The notes under the pieces are model-generated. The model was given only the letters and a program-made list of their open reading frames with translations. It was not told the DNA's origin and made no database searches. A stretch of DNA of 64,000 bases from Diadema setosum. Its lineage: Eukaryota; Echinodermata; Echinoidea; Diadematoida; Diadematidae. A program made the position numbers and the translations under genes. Positions 9,339 to 21,588 of the stretch are shown one piece after another; positions within the stretch are counted from its first letter, which is position 1; each line of letters opens with the position of its first letter. Location: contig CM067075.1 in the NCBI GenBank assembly GCA_033980235.1, forward strand, positions 2,221,148-2,285,147. The letters run 5' to 3'.

Positions 9339-11635
9339 GTTTACAAACATGGATTGTAGTACATGGTTGTACCAAGTATAAATCTAAGACCTAGGCCTAA
9401 TAATAAAAGCTACCTGCTAGGATAGTCCAGCACTAGCGCGGTAGTCGATATGTCGGTAGCAGTCCCGTCGACAGTTAGATCTGACAGTAACACAGCCACA
9501 GGCGCTAGCACTAGAAATAATCCGTAGAATCTTAGAAGAAAACTCTGGCCGCTGACGATGAAACTAGGAGGGTGGTATTCACTGTTCACTGATGTTCACT
9601 GCCGTGCTGGGCGCCCGCGTCGTCGAAAGAAACAGCTTGAAACCAAGAAGGGACCCTGCTGTGCACGCCACGAGTACTGCAATGATGGCAGGTTCAGACG
9701 TCAGTGTAGGGACCAATGCGAGGTTAGCTCCCTACGCCACGGAGATAGCCTAGCCTGATGTGATACTGCATACTACTGTCAATATCCAATCAGAAGTCTA
9801 CGCAGTGCGTAGGCTAGGGCGATGTACGACTGATAAAAAACCTTGGTAGATTCTAGCAGTAATCTAGCGTCACAGGAGTGCCTGCTATTCCGGGGTTGGA
9901 ATTATCCAAAAATAATGCTCAGTCCAAAATATGAATCCACCATCAGAATCAGTATATAGGCAACTGTGCAGAACACAACTGAGGTCTACGTAGGCCGATC
10001 GAGTAGGTGACCTACAGTGAAGTAGGCCTAGCTAATCTCAAAGTCAATAAAAACTCATCACTGACAGTATCGTGTGCCCGAGTCACAAGCACGTGCCAGA
10101 TCTAAGCAGAATAGAGACACACTGGTGATCACTCTATGAAAGTTGCAGCAGGACTGACTAAATTTTGGGGCCTGCAAAAACTTACCCTAGCCCGCCCTGC
10201 AAAGCGCAGCTCTCAATGGCCACAAAGGCAAAACTATTTTGATTGGCTAAAGAATACTGAATATATTACGTAACTTAAAATGATTGGCTGTCATAAAGAT
10301 AATTATTCATTATTACCTCATTTGCATAAAAACCAGACATCACATGACATTGCAGACAGGAAGTGACCTGGGCATCCAGGGTACGTCTAGCCTGCAATGC
10401 CTGTACAGAGTGTATACACACAAATAAGCAACCATCTACAGTAGATGTTGAAAAGCTATGTACACTTGTAACTGTGTATGTGTGTGTTAGAAAAAACCTA
10501 CAGCAGTGTATATGCACACTGCATATCACACTGTATATTACTACTACAACAAAAAATATGCACTGTATGCATATCCTCTTCATGCATTATCATAATAGAT
10601 ACTAGTAGACAAATGTTGAGCTACTACAACCTTAAATCATGCATTCATCAACCTCATGCAGGTCCACTCATTAGGATTCTTTGAGGAAAACTGGCATTTC
10701 GAACTTAATAATTCTTTTCTTAATGTAAATTGCACAAAGGAGATTGGCGAATGAGGTGGATGAAAGCACTGTACGATAAGATATGATGGTTTCACCAACA
10801 TCACACCATGAGCCGTTTCAAAATCAACACAGACAGCAACAGTCCTTAGGAATCTGCAAAATAATCCACAAACCAAAAAAAAAGTAATTTTCTGTTTTTA
10901 ATAAAGACTTACTTTAACGTTGTAATACAACTGCAGAAAAACAAGATTTGATATTTTGAATGATTTCATGACAAATAGAACACAGTGAATACTTTGGTGG
11001 CACTTGGCAGTTGCCACATAATACTGGTGTTTCATTTAGCACACAAAGTTACAATACTCATGGTAATTCCCGTAATCCTGGCCTTAAAATTACACACACA
11101 CATACATATTAAGAAAAGTGCATTTCAATTATGCAACTGTATCTAAGCAACAAATAACAAGACTCTAGTGGGTCTTGTACTCATACATTTCACTCAAAGG
11201 GGAAAACTTGATTTCACGCATCCAACCCAGTTGATAAAGTACAGTAAACCTTGCCTAAGTCAAATCGAAAGGGACTTGAAGAAATCCTTCGAGTTGCGCG
11301 CATTTCAACTATTTGAAGTAAAACAGGGCCTGACACAATCACTTGCACACTTTCCCGGGGCTAGTAAAATCTTATGTCGGGCAAGTGAACAAATCAAAAT
11401 GAAGAAATTCACTTACCCATAGGCAAGTAAAATGTAATAAAAAAAAATGAGGAAAAATGTGGAAATCTTTAGGCTGTTTAATGCCTAATTCATAGTTTTT
11501 GCAAACTACAGAATCACTTGTAACAATATTCCAATGCTATGAAAGGCCAAGCTTAAGTGATTAGATTATTAAAGAGGAAATTATCATTTTCAATGTTTTT
11601 GACTTTCTTGGGGCAAGTCAACTTTGCAAGATTAT
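9339..11635. other. Interior of the 4.25-kb element, no gene recognised
   Basis: The short open frames here (for example 9558-9758 and 10275-10583) show no family features. A CpG-bearing patch at 9410-9760 differs from the AT-rich remainder but has no recognisable product. Confidence 0.45.
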
Positions 11636-12096
11636 GGTAGCAGTACCATATGCCAGTCAAACAAGTACCATAAGGTACCATGAAAGTACCATAGAGAACT
11701 ATGAAAGTACCATAGAGAACTGTGAAAGTACCACAAAGTGCAATGAAAATGTCCAAGAGTACCATGGAGTACTATGAAAGTATCACAGAGAACCATGAAA
11801 GTACTATGGAGAACCATGAAAGTATCACGTGTGAGGATGGCACTCTGTTCAGTATAACATCAACCATATAATACATATTGTAATTTCATTGTAATACCGT
11901 AACATCTATGGTACATTCATGGTAGTACTATGGTACATTATGGTACTTCTATATTTTCAAATAGTACTTTCCTATTCCGTACGGTACTTCTGTGGTAGTA
12001 CTATGGTAGTACTATGGTACAAATGAATTTACCATGGTTACTATGGTAATACCATGGTAATACCATAGTAATACCATGGTACTTAATGGTACTTTT
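11636..12096. repeat. Right subterminal array of GTACCAT/ATGGTAC words
   Basis: Repeats of AAAGTACCATAGAGAACTAT (11690-11820) are followed by ATGGTAGTACTATGGTAC and ACCATGGTAATACCATAG words up to the right TIR. It mirrors the left array but is less regular. Confidence 0.8.
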
Positions 12097-12441
12097 TTAC
12101 AAGGGCTACGATCTAGGTTCTCGATCTAGATCTAACTGTAAGTGTTAGTCTATTTATGCCAAATCGACCTCAGCCATCAGGCTCGTTACACTCTAGTCGT
12201 ACATTGAGTTCTTGGTCTAGTCTTCAGGTTATTTTCATCGTAAAGTCTAGACTAACTACAGGTAGGCCTAGGCCCTAGTAGTATTTCTAACATATTAGAT
12301 CTCGAGTCTCTTCTACGGTAGTAGGCGTATCTCGTGTGTACACGCGTGTGGCCGGCAAGCTAGCTGCTGTACGTATCCAGGCAGCCACTCGTTTCGTGCC
12401 ATTGGCATTGATCTGTGTGCTGGTACCCTTACCAGTCATCG

Positions 12442-12636
12442 TTAGACTCGATTTAAACTCGAAATAAACCTCCTCCTGGGTAGGTTTAATTTAAACCCAA
12501 TTTAGACCACAGCTGGACTTAGTAGAATACAAATTAAACCTGGGTTTAAACCTGGGTCTAAACTGGTGGTTTAAACCCAGGTTTAAACCCCCAAAACCCA
12601 CTTTAGACCCAGGCGTGGGTTTAAACTCGGGTCTAA
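12442..12636. mobile_element. Small foldback element with TTAGAC termini and TTTAAACC palindromes
   Basis: The left end TTAGACTCGATTTAAAC is matched by the reversed right end TTAGACCCGAGTTTAAAC. The 195-bp interior is dominated by GGTTTAAACC and CCTGGGTTTAAACC palindromes around 12535-12590. It has no coding capacity. Confidence 0.6.
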
Positions 12637-12705
12637 GTTTTTAGCAGAATACGGGCACAGAAGTTTATCCGCTAATTTTTAAAGGTATTTCTGATTATAT
12701 TTTAA

Positions 12706-13700
12706 CCCTATTAAACCCAAGCTATTTTGACCCCTCGCAGGCCCAAGGGGGGGGGGGGGGGCACATTGTGCCCCCCTATATAACTTTTTTATTATTTGAT
12801 GTATCATCGTCATATTTGGCACGTGGGTAGAGTAACTCATACTCTACATGACCGTACATTTGAATTTTCACAAGGTCACCCATGGAGGGCGCTATTTGCA
12901 AAAATATAAAGAAATACATAGGAAATATGCTAAAAACGTGATTTTTGGGTATAATTTCTTTATCCCCATTATATATGTCTTATTATAGACCAATCATTTT
13001 CATATTTGCCACAAATGATAAGCAAGTGGAACTTTATTATTTGCTATGTTTGAAAATTTTCAAGGTCACCACATGGGGGCGCTATTCATATCAACATAGT
13101 GATACATTATGAAACCTGAGATGAAATGTTTGGGATGGGTACACGTACAGTTATGACATTTCATATTTGCATAATAGTGGAATTTTGAGATTGCAAATTG
13201 AAAATATGATAAACTAATGATATTAGAGGCATAACTTGGGTGAAGGAATCAAAATAACTCAAAATGTAAGGGCAATCTGTAGAAAATATTGTTTTCAATT
13301 ATCTCTACTACATCTATTGTTTTATGCCTTTGTCACATAAAAACAAAGGAAATAATAAGAAAAACTTTCCAGGACCATGATTACTTCAAATTTTGCTTCT
13401 TCAACAAATTTCAGCCAGGAATCACCCATTTCATACACTGTAATGCTGTTAAATGAAATGGGAACAGAAAAAAGATGCAAAATCTGACTGACATGGTTGT
13501 CAGTTTATGGTTGCCATGGCAACCAGCAACATCAAATATAGCTAAATTATATATTAAAATGTTCGCAATAAGATTTTAGGAAAAGTCACCAAATTTGGTT
13601 GAAATCGGATTAAGGATGAAGGAGTGGCAAACGAAAATCTGGTAGGGGGGGGGGGCACAATGTGCCCCCCCTTGGGTGCCCCCCCTTGGGCTTTATAGGG
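12706..13700. mobile_element. piggyBac-type non-autonomous element with TTAA duplication
   Basis: The 995-bp element starts CCCTATTAAACCCAAG and ends CTTGGGCTTTATAGGG, flanked by TTAA at 12702-12705 and 13701-13704. CCCTA termini and a TTAA target duplication are the hallmarks of the piggyBac superfamily. Both ends also carry inverted G-runs with the palindrome GCACATTGTGC (12762 and 13654 regions). The interior has two similar blocks (CAAGGTCACC ... GGGCGCTATT near 12870 and 13060) and no transposase frame. Confidence 0.7.
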
Positions 13701-13714
13701 TTAACGTTCAATCA

Positions 13715-15240
13715 CAGGTTTTCGATCTACGCGTTTACTGAAGTAGTCCTCGATATTCTTTTGTTCACAAACTGCGACAGAACCGAAGAGATGGTGTCGT
13801 CTACATGTATGTTGACAGCGAATTGACGTAATCATATTGAGAAAACTGATTTGTCCTTCTCGAATAATTTCGTTGATACCATATTCGTAGAGGTGAAACA
13901 GAAATCCCAATAGAAACATGATTTTGGGTGTTGTTTACAAGGCCCCGGACACTGATTCTAGTGCATTTAACGACTTGCTTGAAATTTTGTCACTAAAATA
14001 GCCAAAGAAAATCTATTTTGTTATATTGTTGGTGATTTTGATTATGATTTATTGAAATATTTCACACATCCCGCCACTACATTTCTGAAGCATAATGTAT
14101 GAAAATCGTTTTAGGCCTTTGATTACTAGCCCAACGCGTTTAACTGAATCGTCCTACACATGCATTGACAACATATTTATATATTATATTCTTTTCTCAG
14201 ATATAACAGATCACCTATACAGATCTTTCATAATAATAAAGTCACATTGTGCTCAAGATAGCCACTGCCCGAAAAGACATTGTAAATGGATCTTGAAAAA
14301 AAACGTGACTGATGATGTTAGAATACATGAATTGTATAACAAATGGCCATGTGTCGAAAACTGCAAAGACCCCATATTGCATATGAAACTTTTACAAATC
14401 AATTTGAGTCCATGTGTGAAAAACATACGGTAGAGTGCAATGAGGCATGGGGGGGGGGGAGAAATACACTCCTAGAAAGCCATGGATGACAAAAGGGATT
14501 ATGCCATCAATTGCACAAAAAGGAGAGATTATATTGTAAACATATCACTTTTCCTTCCTAAAGAGATGAATTATTGTACAAACGATATAGACATGGACTT
14601 AATCGACTTATTCGATTACGGAAGCAGGAGTATTACACACGTTTACTAGAACGAAACAAAAGTGATATTTGTAAAACTTAGAAAATTATTAATGAAATTT
14701 TGGGTAGACAAAGCAATGCCTCAAGATTGCCTCAACGTATTCTGCAGGGTCATAGAAGATGACAAATAATGATTGCCAATGAAATCATTTCTTCTTCTTT
14801 TTTTGCATCAATAAGTTCTCGTATTTCCAAAAATGTCAACAAATCTTCAAACCATTTTTTCTTTCAGATTATCTTGGCAATCAAATAAATAAATCAGTGT
14901 TCTTTTTTTCCTACTGATGAAAATGAAATCGTCAAGCTTGAACAACGTTTAAAAAATGCTTCGTCTGCTGGACATGATGACTTAGTGCTGTATTTAGTTG
15001 GATTTTTTTTTTTCATTTGCCAAACCTCTTTCTGTTATATTCAATTTGCCGTTAACCACAGGTGTTGTGCCAGATGCATTTAAGATAGCCAAATTTCCCA
15101 GTTCATAAGAATTTATTTTTCTCTTTTACCTGTAAAATCCCTGTAAAATGTTCAATTCATTACCTATTTCCGTTCAATCATTCTCTTCATTAGAAATTTT
15201 CAAGAAACGCCTCCGGCTTCACCAGTCTATCTTTTGATTT
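13715..15240 (+). pseudogene. Decayed LINE (endonuclease, linker, RT start and extreme C-terminus)
   Basis: Several plus-strand frames joined by shifts and stops resemble one APE-type LINE. Pieces include GVVYKAPDTDS (13928 onward), a GDF-D catalytic-type block (near 14030), FRPLITSPTRLTESS with TCIDNIF (14105-14180), KPWMTKG (near 14478), a SAGHDD block (near 14955) and TGVVPDAFKIAK (about 15060-15100). A C-terminal-like piece (FNSLPISVQSFSSL, FKKRLRLH) at 15150-15235 follows after most of the RT has been lost. The order is correct for one element. No intact protein is possible. The order and wording resemble CR1/jockey-like LINEs, but the clade is not certain. The piggyBac-type element ends immediately upstream. 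Confidence 0.7.
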
Positions 15241-15406
15241 AGTTATTATTTCGTATGACCACCACTTGCATTATATCGTATTATGTTTTCAGAAATGTTT
15301 TCGTTGTATTTTCCATTTACATATATGTTACTCGATATTATTTGTTATCCATATTTGATTTTGTAACCTTTGTATATATATATATATATATATTTTTTTT
15401 TTTTGT

Positions 15407-15690
15407 GAACGGACCCGCCCTCATAGCAGGGGTCAGGCTGAGGCGCATTTTTGTAATGACGGTGGCCCCAGTTACTCTAAGGGATCAAACCTTTTGAACT
15501 TGTGGGGTTGGTGACTAGCAGATCGGAACCTGTAAAGCACCTCTGTGTAACCGTCTCTGGGATTCCCCGCCTTGTGGGACAACAATCTGCGCATGGCTAC
15601 ATCACTATTTATATCAATAGCTAAATATTATGAAAAGATAACCAATTTGGAAATTTTCCATATTTTATTAGCCTTTGTACATTGCTCTTA
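15407..15690 (+). repeat. Dispersed repeat, copy 1 (also at 49398-49750)
   Basis: It shares the blocks CCCTCATAGCAGGGGTCAG, CTGAGGCGCATTTTT, GTAATGA-GGTGGCCCC, TCTGGGATTCCCCGCCTT, GTGGGACAACAAT and ATGGCTACATCACTATT with the second copy, in the same order and orientation. It directly follows a TA/T-rich tract downstream of the decayed LINE, so it could be a LINE 3' region or a separate SINE-like unit. Confidence 0.75.
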
Positions 15691-15739
15691 ATGCTCTATA
15701 ATTATGTCAATAGAATATTATGATTCCTATTTGTTTCAG

Positions 15740-15988
15740 CCTGGTCTTTGCAGAACTACAGCCACTAATTTAGAGTTTACGTGGCATTGTCAGAAGCTTT
15801 GCGCGTTAAAAACACACAGAAGAACATGCTGGTGGCCATGTTTAGTGCACCTTGAACAGAAGGCCTACATGGTCGGATATGTGTACCATGGAATATACGT
15901 GTGCACCATAGACATCATACACGAAATCACTGCGCAAAGACATCTACTGAATATCACACGGAATATCACACGTGTGACAAGCAACAAG
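15740..15988 (+). CDS. Candidate internal exon, cysteine-rich (unrecognised)
   Basis: A 249-base open segment is bounded by an acceptor-like TATTTGTTTCAG and a strong donor-like AAG|GTAAGG. It holds exactly 83 codons and so would be a symmetric phase-0 exon. The predicted piece has six cysteines (for example HCQKLC and TCWWPC) and two NIT N-glycosylation sequons near its end, which would suit an extracellular protein. No domain family was recognised and no partner exons were found nearby. It may be chance. Confidence 0.22.
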
Positions 15989-18900
15989 GTAAGGCTTGAT
16001 CGAGCCACTGACACGCATTTTAAAGGAACTAGATTCTATTGTATTGGATTATGAAGTAAGGTAAATGCAGTTAGGCTATAAAAGGGTATATTACAGTATA
16101 TTACCAAGTTTCAAAGACCACGCCTGTTTACGTCCTCCGTCCGTCTGGTATATATCCTTGACAATGTTGATAGACTTAAAGGCGATGATCATGAACGCGC
16201 GCTGCGCACAACTGATGATTAAACACCTTAAAATTGAGTGAAAGCAGCAAACTATGTCGATGCATGTCCCTGCATCACTGTGATCAGTCAAAAAAAAAGC
16301 AATCCTTCTGATAATGATGGCTAACTTGAACAGTTTGATGTTAGGAGAACGATATTTGACCGTCGTATACATTTAGATGTAACCGTCTTACGAGGACTGG
16401 GCAGCTCAATGCGGAAGTGTTCGAGTCCAAAGTTCAGGCAGCTTTGAAAGTGTTCGTTACCGATTAGGAATTCCCCACTTCTATACGCTCACCTGAAGCT
16501 GAAAGTAAACTGATCAAAGCAGACACGATACATCTAGACTTACAATTAATTACTCAAGCTATTTTGTGTAAGACCTAAACACTCACGCACACACACATAG
16601 TTATACTTACCAGTCCTGCCTTCACACACACACACGCGCGCGCGCGCACACACAAAAACATATACACGAAGGACTACAATATCAACTTTTATTTCAACAT
16701 TTTCGACATTTTATAAGTAATGTAACATGTGCTATTCCTATGCTTTCCCCTGAATTAAAGAAGTGACAAAAGCACAAACAAAAAAATATAGGTCCGAAAG
16801 AGCACACAACACAATTTTCTTAGAGATAAAAAAAATAAGAAGTGTTGCAGAATGACGATATTTATACAATAACCAATATTTACAGTTACCAATACGCCAT
16901 TGCGAGAAAGTCTCAAATGTCTTACAAAAAAAAAAGAAGTAAGAATTTGTATTAGATTCAGGTCATATCTGTATTTCTCTCATCTATTAACATTCTATAA
17001 ATTTTTATATATTCTCTCACTCTCTTTTTGTCACTTCATCTATCACTCTCTCCTTTTCCTCCTCCCTCTGGTCTCTCTCTCTCTCCCTTTGTTCTCTATC
17101 TCTTTTTTTTTTTTCATCCGTAATCTTTTTTCTCTTACTATTGCTTCCGATATCATACTTCTGGTTTCTTTTTTTCCTCCTCCTCATTTGTCTGTTTATA
17201 TCTTGAATTTCTTCTATAAATTGCAAGGTATGTGTGTGTGTGTGTGTGTATAGTGTAAGATTTGCCGCGTAATAATCTTTTGTACAGAATAAAGCAAACG
17301 TCAAACCTCCACGTGTATCCAACAAAATAGAAAATTTGTGGTCTCTTATCAAAACACTGATTTAGTATTTGTATGATATATTTTGCATTATGCTTTATCT
17401 TCATCCATATTATTCAGTAACTTTCTTCTACTACAATGTATAGATGCATACATTATAAAGGCATATATAAAATGTTTATTTGCAGGCAAATTGTTCACTT
17501 TTTATATTTTATTTGTTGAGCTTCTGACCTTTGTACGAATCTTCTTCATTGCTTTACAGGTTCAAAACAGTCTTAATTAGGAAAACTCCGTGAAAGACGT
17601 TGTTTTAGCGAATTTTCGTCCATAGGACTTTGTCGAGGCACTGGCAGATTTTATTTTGAAGATGGTTAAAATAGAAATAAGAGATACTTCTTTTATTTTG
17701 ATTGGTCTGTCTTACTCTGGGGTCAAATTGCAATCAAGCATGCGCATGGACTTTTGACTGGATCCTGCGGGATTTAGCACCTTTGGAACAAGATTAAATT
17801 TTCATTGCCCAATGTTTCCATTTTATTACACGAATTTCACTATACTTAGAAGAACTTACTGTATGGGACTACTGAAAATGAATACGTTTCTGTCAAAAGG
17901 TCCAATTTGATGAAAAATGAATTTAGCACCTTTTGCAAACATCTTTTCATATGTATGTATGTGTGTTTGTATACATCATGCATATTGTACACGTATGGGT
18001 GAAATGAACTGACTGTCATTTACACTTCCGTAACAAAAGCATATTGATCATATTGATTTCATCCTGAAATTCATGCGGCAATGTCCCATCAATGGGGTCG
18101 TGATCCAACGGTGACGACACTGAAATTCTAAAAATCAATAGATTTTGAATCGATTGTCCTATTTTCCCCAAACTTTTACTGATGTTTCCACTAATATTGC
18201 TGATTTCACTCAATCTACATTTATATTTGGGCTTTGGTTTCCTTAAACACGGATTGCTAAATATCAGAATGATCCATGAATGATCACTCTTTGTTGGCTG
18301 ACCTACAGAATGATTATCAAATCCACGGGGAACACACTTTAGCTCACGTAACTTTTGAGAATGATGTTGTAAGTACCTTTATGAGGATAAACTATGTCAT
18401 GCCAAATTAAACAGTACAATCTCTGAGAAGTGTTGGTTACTCTTATGGCAAATGCGGTGACTCTTAAAATGTATCTTTTCAGAAGCGGTTACCGTCAACT
18501 CTAAAATTAGTTTTCTTGTATAGCTTTGTAATACTTCCGTAATATTCATAGACTCTGCCATATGGCACGAACAGGTTGAAAATAAAAGTGATCATTGCGT
18601 GAACTACACATTCAATCTCGTAATGCCAGCGATTATTCACATGCGAAATGTGGTAGAATCTGAAGGCTTATAGAAGTTATTTCTGTTCTTTTCCTTTACG
18701 TACAAATTTATTTGTGATGATTTATGCAGTGACCCGACGAAGTCTTAATCCAGACCACCCTTTACAAAATTACTAATAAATGACTTCGATTGTCCTTAGA
18801 TGTCCCAGAATTTTTCCTGATGTATCTATATCATGTACATTCATACATACTTATTTGTGTCTGTGTTTTTATATATATTTTAGTATTTTTGATGGGCTTA

Positions 18901-19412
18901 TATTATAAATATATTTTTTATACTAAAAAATCCTTTGCAAGATTTGTTCTCTGCCATTCCTAATATTTCTACCCAGACATGGTACCAAGAGAAGGTCAAA
19001 ATCAAAATAGATGCAGTAGCATGTTTTGTCAGCCCCACCTGAGTTGACTCGATAATCCTATAGATACCACAGTAAACTGCTTGCAAAATACGTCTACGTA
19101 TCGAAACCACAGAACTCGGTGATCGAAACAGTGATATGCTGCCCTCGTCGGTTGCTGTAGAATGTGTTGGCTTAAGAAGAATACATTATCAAAGTGCACT
19201 CACACTCAACTCCACAAGTATGACAATAATTGATTTGGCGACACGATCGAGCACTTGAGTAACACATGATAATAACAAGTTGACAAAATATCACGTCAAT
19301 GTATTTTACTTTGCTTATCAAGAAATGTAGTCCTCAGAGTTATTGTCATGAGAGTACTACCGGGCTCAGACCTGTAAATAATACTTAATGTCCCTGACCG
19401 ATTCACTAAATA
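15989..19412. other. Long AT-rich stretch without recognised genes
   Basis: It contains CA/CG tracts at 16580-16652, a pyrimidine-rich segment at 17010-17200, a TG tract at 17228-17249 and short ATGT repeats near 17953. Open frames here are short and unlike known families. Confidence 0.5.
16618..16652. repeat. (CA)n(CG)n microsatellite
   Basis: A CA run passes into CGCGCG and back into CA, a compound dinucleotide tract. Confidence 0.85.
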
Positions 19413-19745
19413 GTACCAAAGATACTAAAATAAATGAAGAAAAAAGTTAATTGAAAATCAGAAATGCAGTTTGACAAAAACTGAATAACTGCAGATATTG
19501 AGTATGAATTCTTATACAAACTGCATTTTTGTTGGAAGATGAAAGCTTTTCTCATAGAATGTGAAGGGACTATATTTCATTGGGTGCATGTACAGAAAAT
19601 AGGTGCTTTTTGAGTGAAAAGAACTCGTAGTCTGGCTTTGCGATTCCTTGGACAGAGTTTGAGCTGAAGAACCCTCCTTGGAAATTTGATGGATGAAAGG
19701 GCATATCTCACTTATCCGGGTAAGTAAAGATAAAACACCTTTGAG
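19413..19745. repeat. Tandem duplication, unit 1
   Basis: About 330 bp matching 19977-20300 with many substitutions. Shared blocks include TTTCATTGGGTGCATGTACA, GACAGAGTTTGA and TTGGAAATTTGATG. No coding frame is conserved between the two. Confidence 0.8.
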
Positions 19746-19912
19746 AAGCTTTACAACCCTCTTCAATGTGTAATTTTCCATAATTTTACTTCGGGGCAAA
19801 TATAATCAAAAACACATTTATGATGTTATAAATAAATTAAGAAATATGACCTCTACTATAGGGCAAACACCTGTTAATGAAATGGAATGTCCCAGACCCC
19901 TGAACAAAATAA

Positions 19913-19913
19913 G

Positions 19914-19958
<45 letters not shown>

Positions 19959-19970
19959 ATCAATCAATCA
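19913..19970. repeat. (AATC)n microsatellite between duplicate units
   Basis: About 14 units of AATC with one interruption (ATCGATC). It lies immediately before the second unit of the flanking tandem duplication. Confidence 0.9.
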
Positions 19971-19976
19971 AAATCT

Positions 19977-20300
19977 TACCAAAGATACCAAAATACAATG
20001 AAGAAAAAAAGTTAAAAACCAGACTAATGCAGCTTGCCAAAATGCTTAATAGCTGCAAATATTGAGTACGAATTCCTCTACAAACTGCATTTTGGCTGGA
20101 AGATGACAGCTTTCTCATGGAATTTGAAGGAACTATATTTCATTGGGTGCATGTACAGAAAATAAGTGCTTTTTAAGCCTGAACTCTGGCATTGCGAACC
20201 ATCGGACAGAGTTTGAACTGATTAAGAACCCGCCTTGGAAATTTGATGAATGAAAGGGTATATCTCACTTTATCCAGGTTAGTGAAGATGAAACACCTCA
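19977..20300. repeat. Tandem duplication, unit 2
   Basis: Counterpart of 19413-19745 in the same orientation. Confidence 0.8.
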
Positions 20301-21550
20301 TTTCTCCCAGCTGTTTTACAGAATTTTGTGAATTTTGAATTTCAACACACGTCTCATAGTAATGGGGAATTATTTACCCGTGTGAGCCCTATAGACTACG
20401 GATGTAATGTACACAACTCAATGGAAAGTATACATGCTTTTGTGTTTATTTCACTCAATCCAACATTGCTTATATTAGACAAGGTTTCCTCTACTTCTCT
20501 AAATTTTTCCCCATTGTTCCTTACTGAGAACTTACAATACTAAAGAACAGTCTATCAAGGAAGAGTTTTACATGAAGACCTGTCATTGTGGACTCCTGTG
20601 TAGAGCGGCCATCCTAACGGCTACCATATCATAACAATCATATGATTATTATCATCCCATTCAAAGATTCATGCAATATCCTAGGAATCCTCTCATACCA
20701 TAAATATCAGGGGAAGCGTTTGTTTTTTTATATTTTGAGTGGTTTTGCAGGACGTTTTATATCTATACAGCTGAAAATGATATTCTTATCATTTCTGTAT
20801 ATAGAATGAATAAGAAATTGTGACACCATGACATTATTAACTTGGCGATTTGAATAATTATCATAACGACTGGCCAAGAAGTGTTTTCAGAAAAACTGAA
20901 ATTTCAGAATGTCATTACTTCCTTATTTCTCATTCAGTTTTGACCAGTTTTGCACTTTTCAGCAGAGTTTTTGTTCCTCTTGCTTACGAAATTGATAAAA
21001 TTTTGGATTGGTTATCATCTTTAAAGCTACTAAGTCTACTAAGCCTTGGCCAACCTCTGACCACACGCATATGCAGCGTAGCCCACTCATACACAATGAA
21101 TAAATACAAAGTTTACACGCAGCTGATTCAAATCCTAAATCAAAGCAGTCCATGACACTTTACCAAAAATCAGACATTCACATTTTAATGATCACAGAAA
21201 AAAAAAAATATGGTAGGTTAGGGGGCTCCTACCTGAATTTCTTCCTGTCGTAGGGGGTACGGAGGAGGGGTGAGAGTGGAGGGGAAGTATATGGCTGCTT
21301 GACCTCCATCACCAACACTACCCCCCAACAATCCACCCCACGCTGCGGTACCCCCCCCCCCCCACCCAAACACACATACGCGCACACACACACACACACC
21401 CTTTTTTATTATATATTCGAATTTCGTTCAATTTCATGTCACAAAATTCACTTTGACAGAAAACAAAAACGAAACATTATGCAAAGATTAACTGCATTAT
21501 ACACAACATTGTATGAAATAATGTCAATCTTACACTATTATAAAGACAAA

Positions 21551-21588
<38 letters not shown>

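Larger units (their letters stand above)
7855..12105. mobile_element. 4.25-kb TIR element with subterminal TACCATGGTA arrays
   Basis: The left end reads CCCTTATAAAAAAAGTACCA and the right end, reversed, reads CCCTTGTAAAAAAGTACCAT. Just inside both ends are long arrays of TACC/GGTA words (7868-8345 and 11636-12096). Paired short TIRs with subterminal binding-site-like arrays are typical of DNA transposons. No transposase was recognised among the short frames of the interior (8346-11635), so the element seems non-autonomous or heavily decayed. No clear target-site duplication flanks it. The superfamily is unknown. Confidence 0.6.

Noticed and set aside
17017..17352. Minus-strand 111-codon frame rich in Arg/Glu
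   Set aside because: It is produced by the CT-rich tract and shows no domain.
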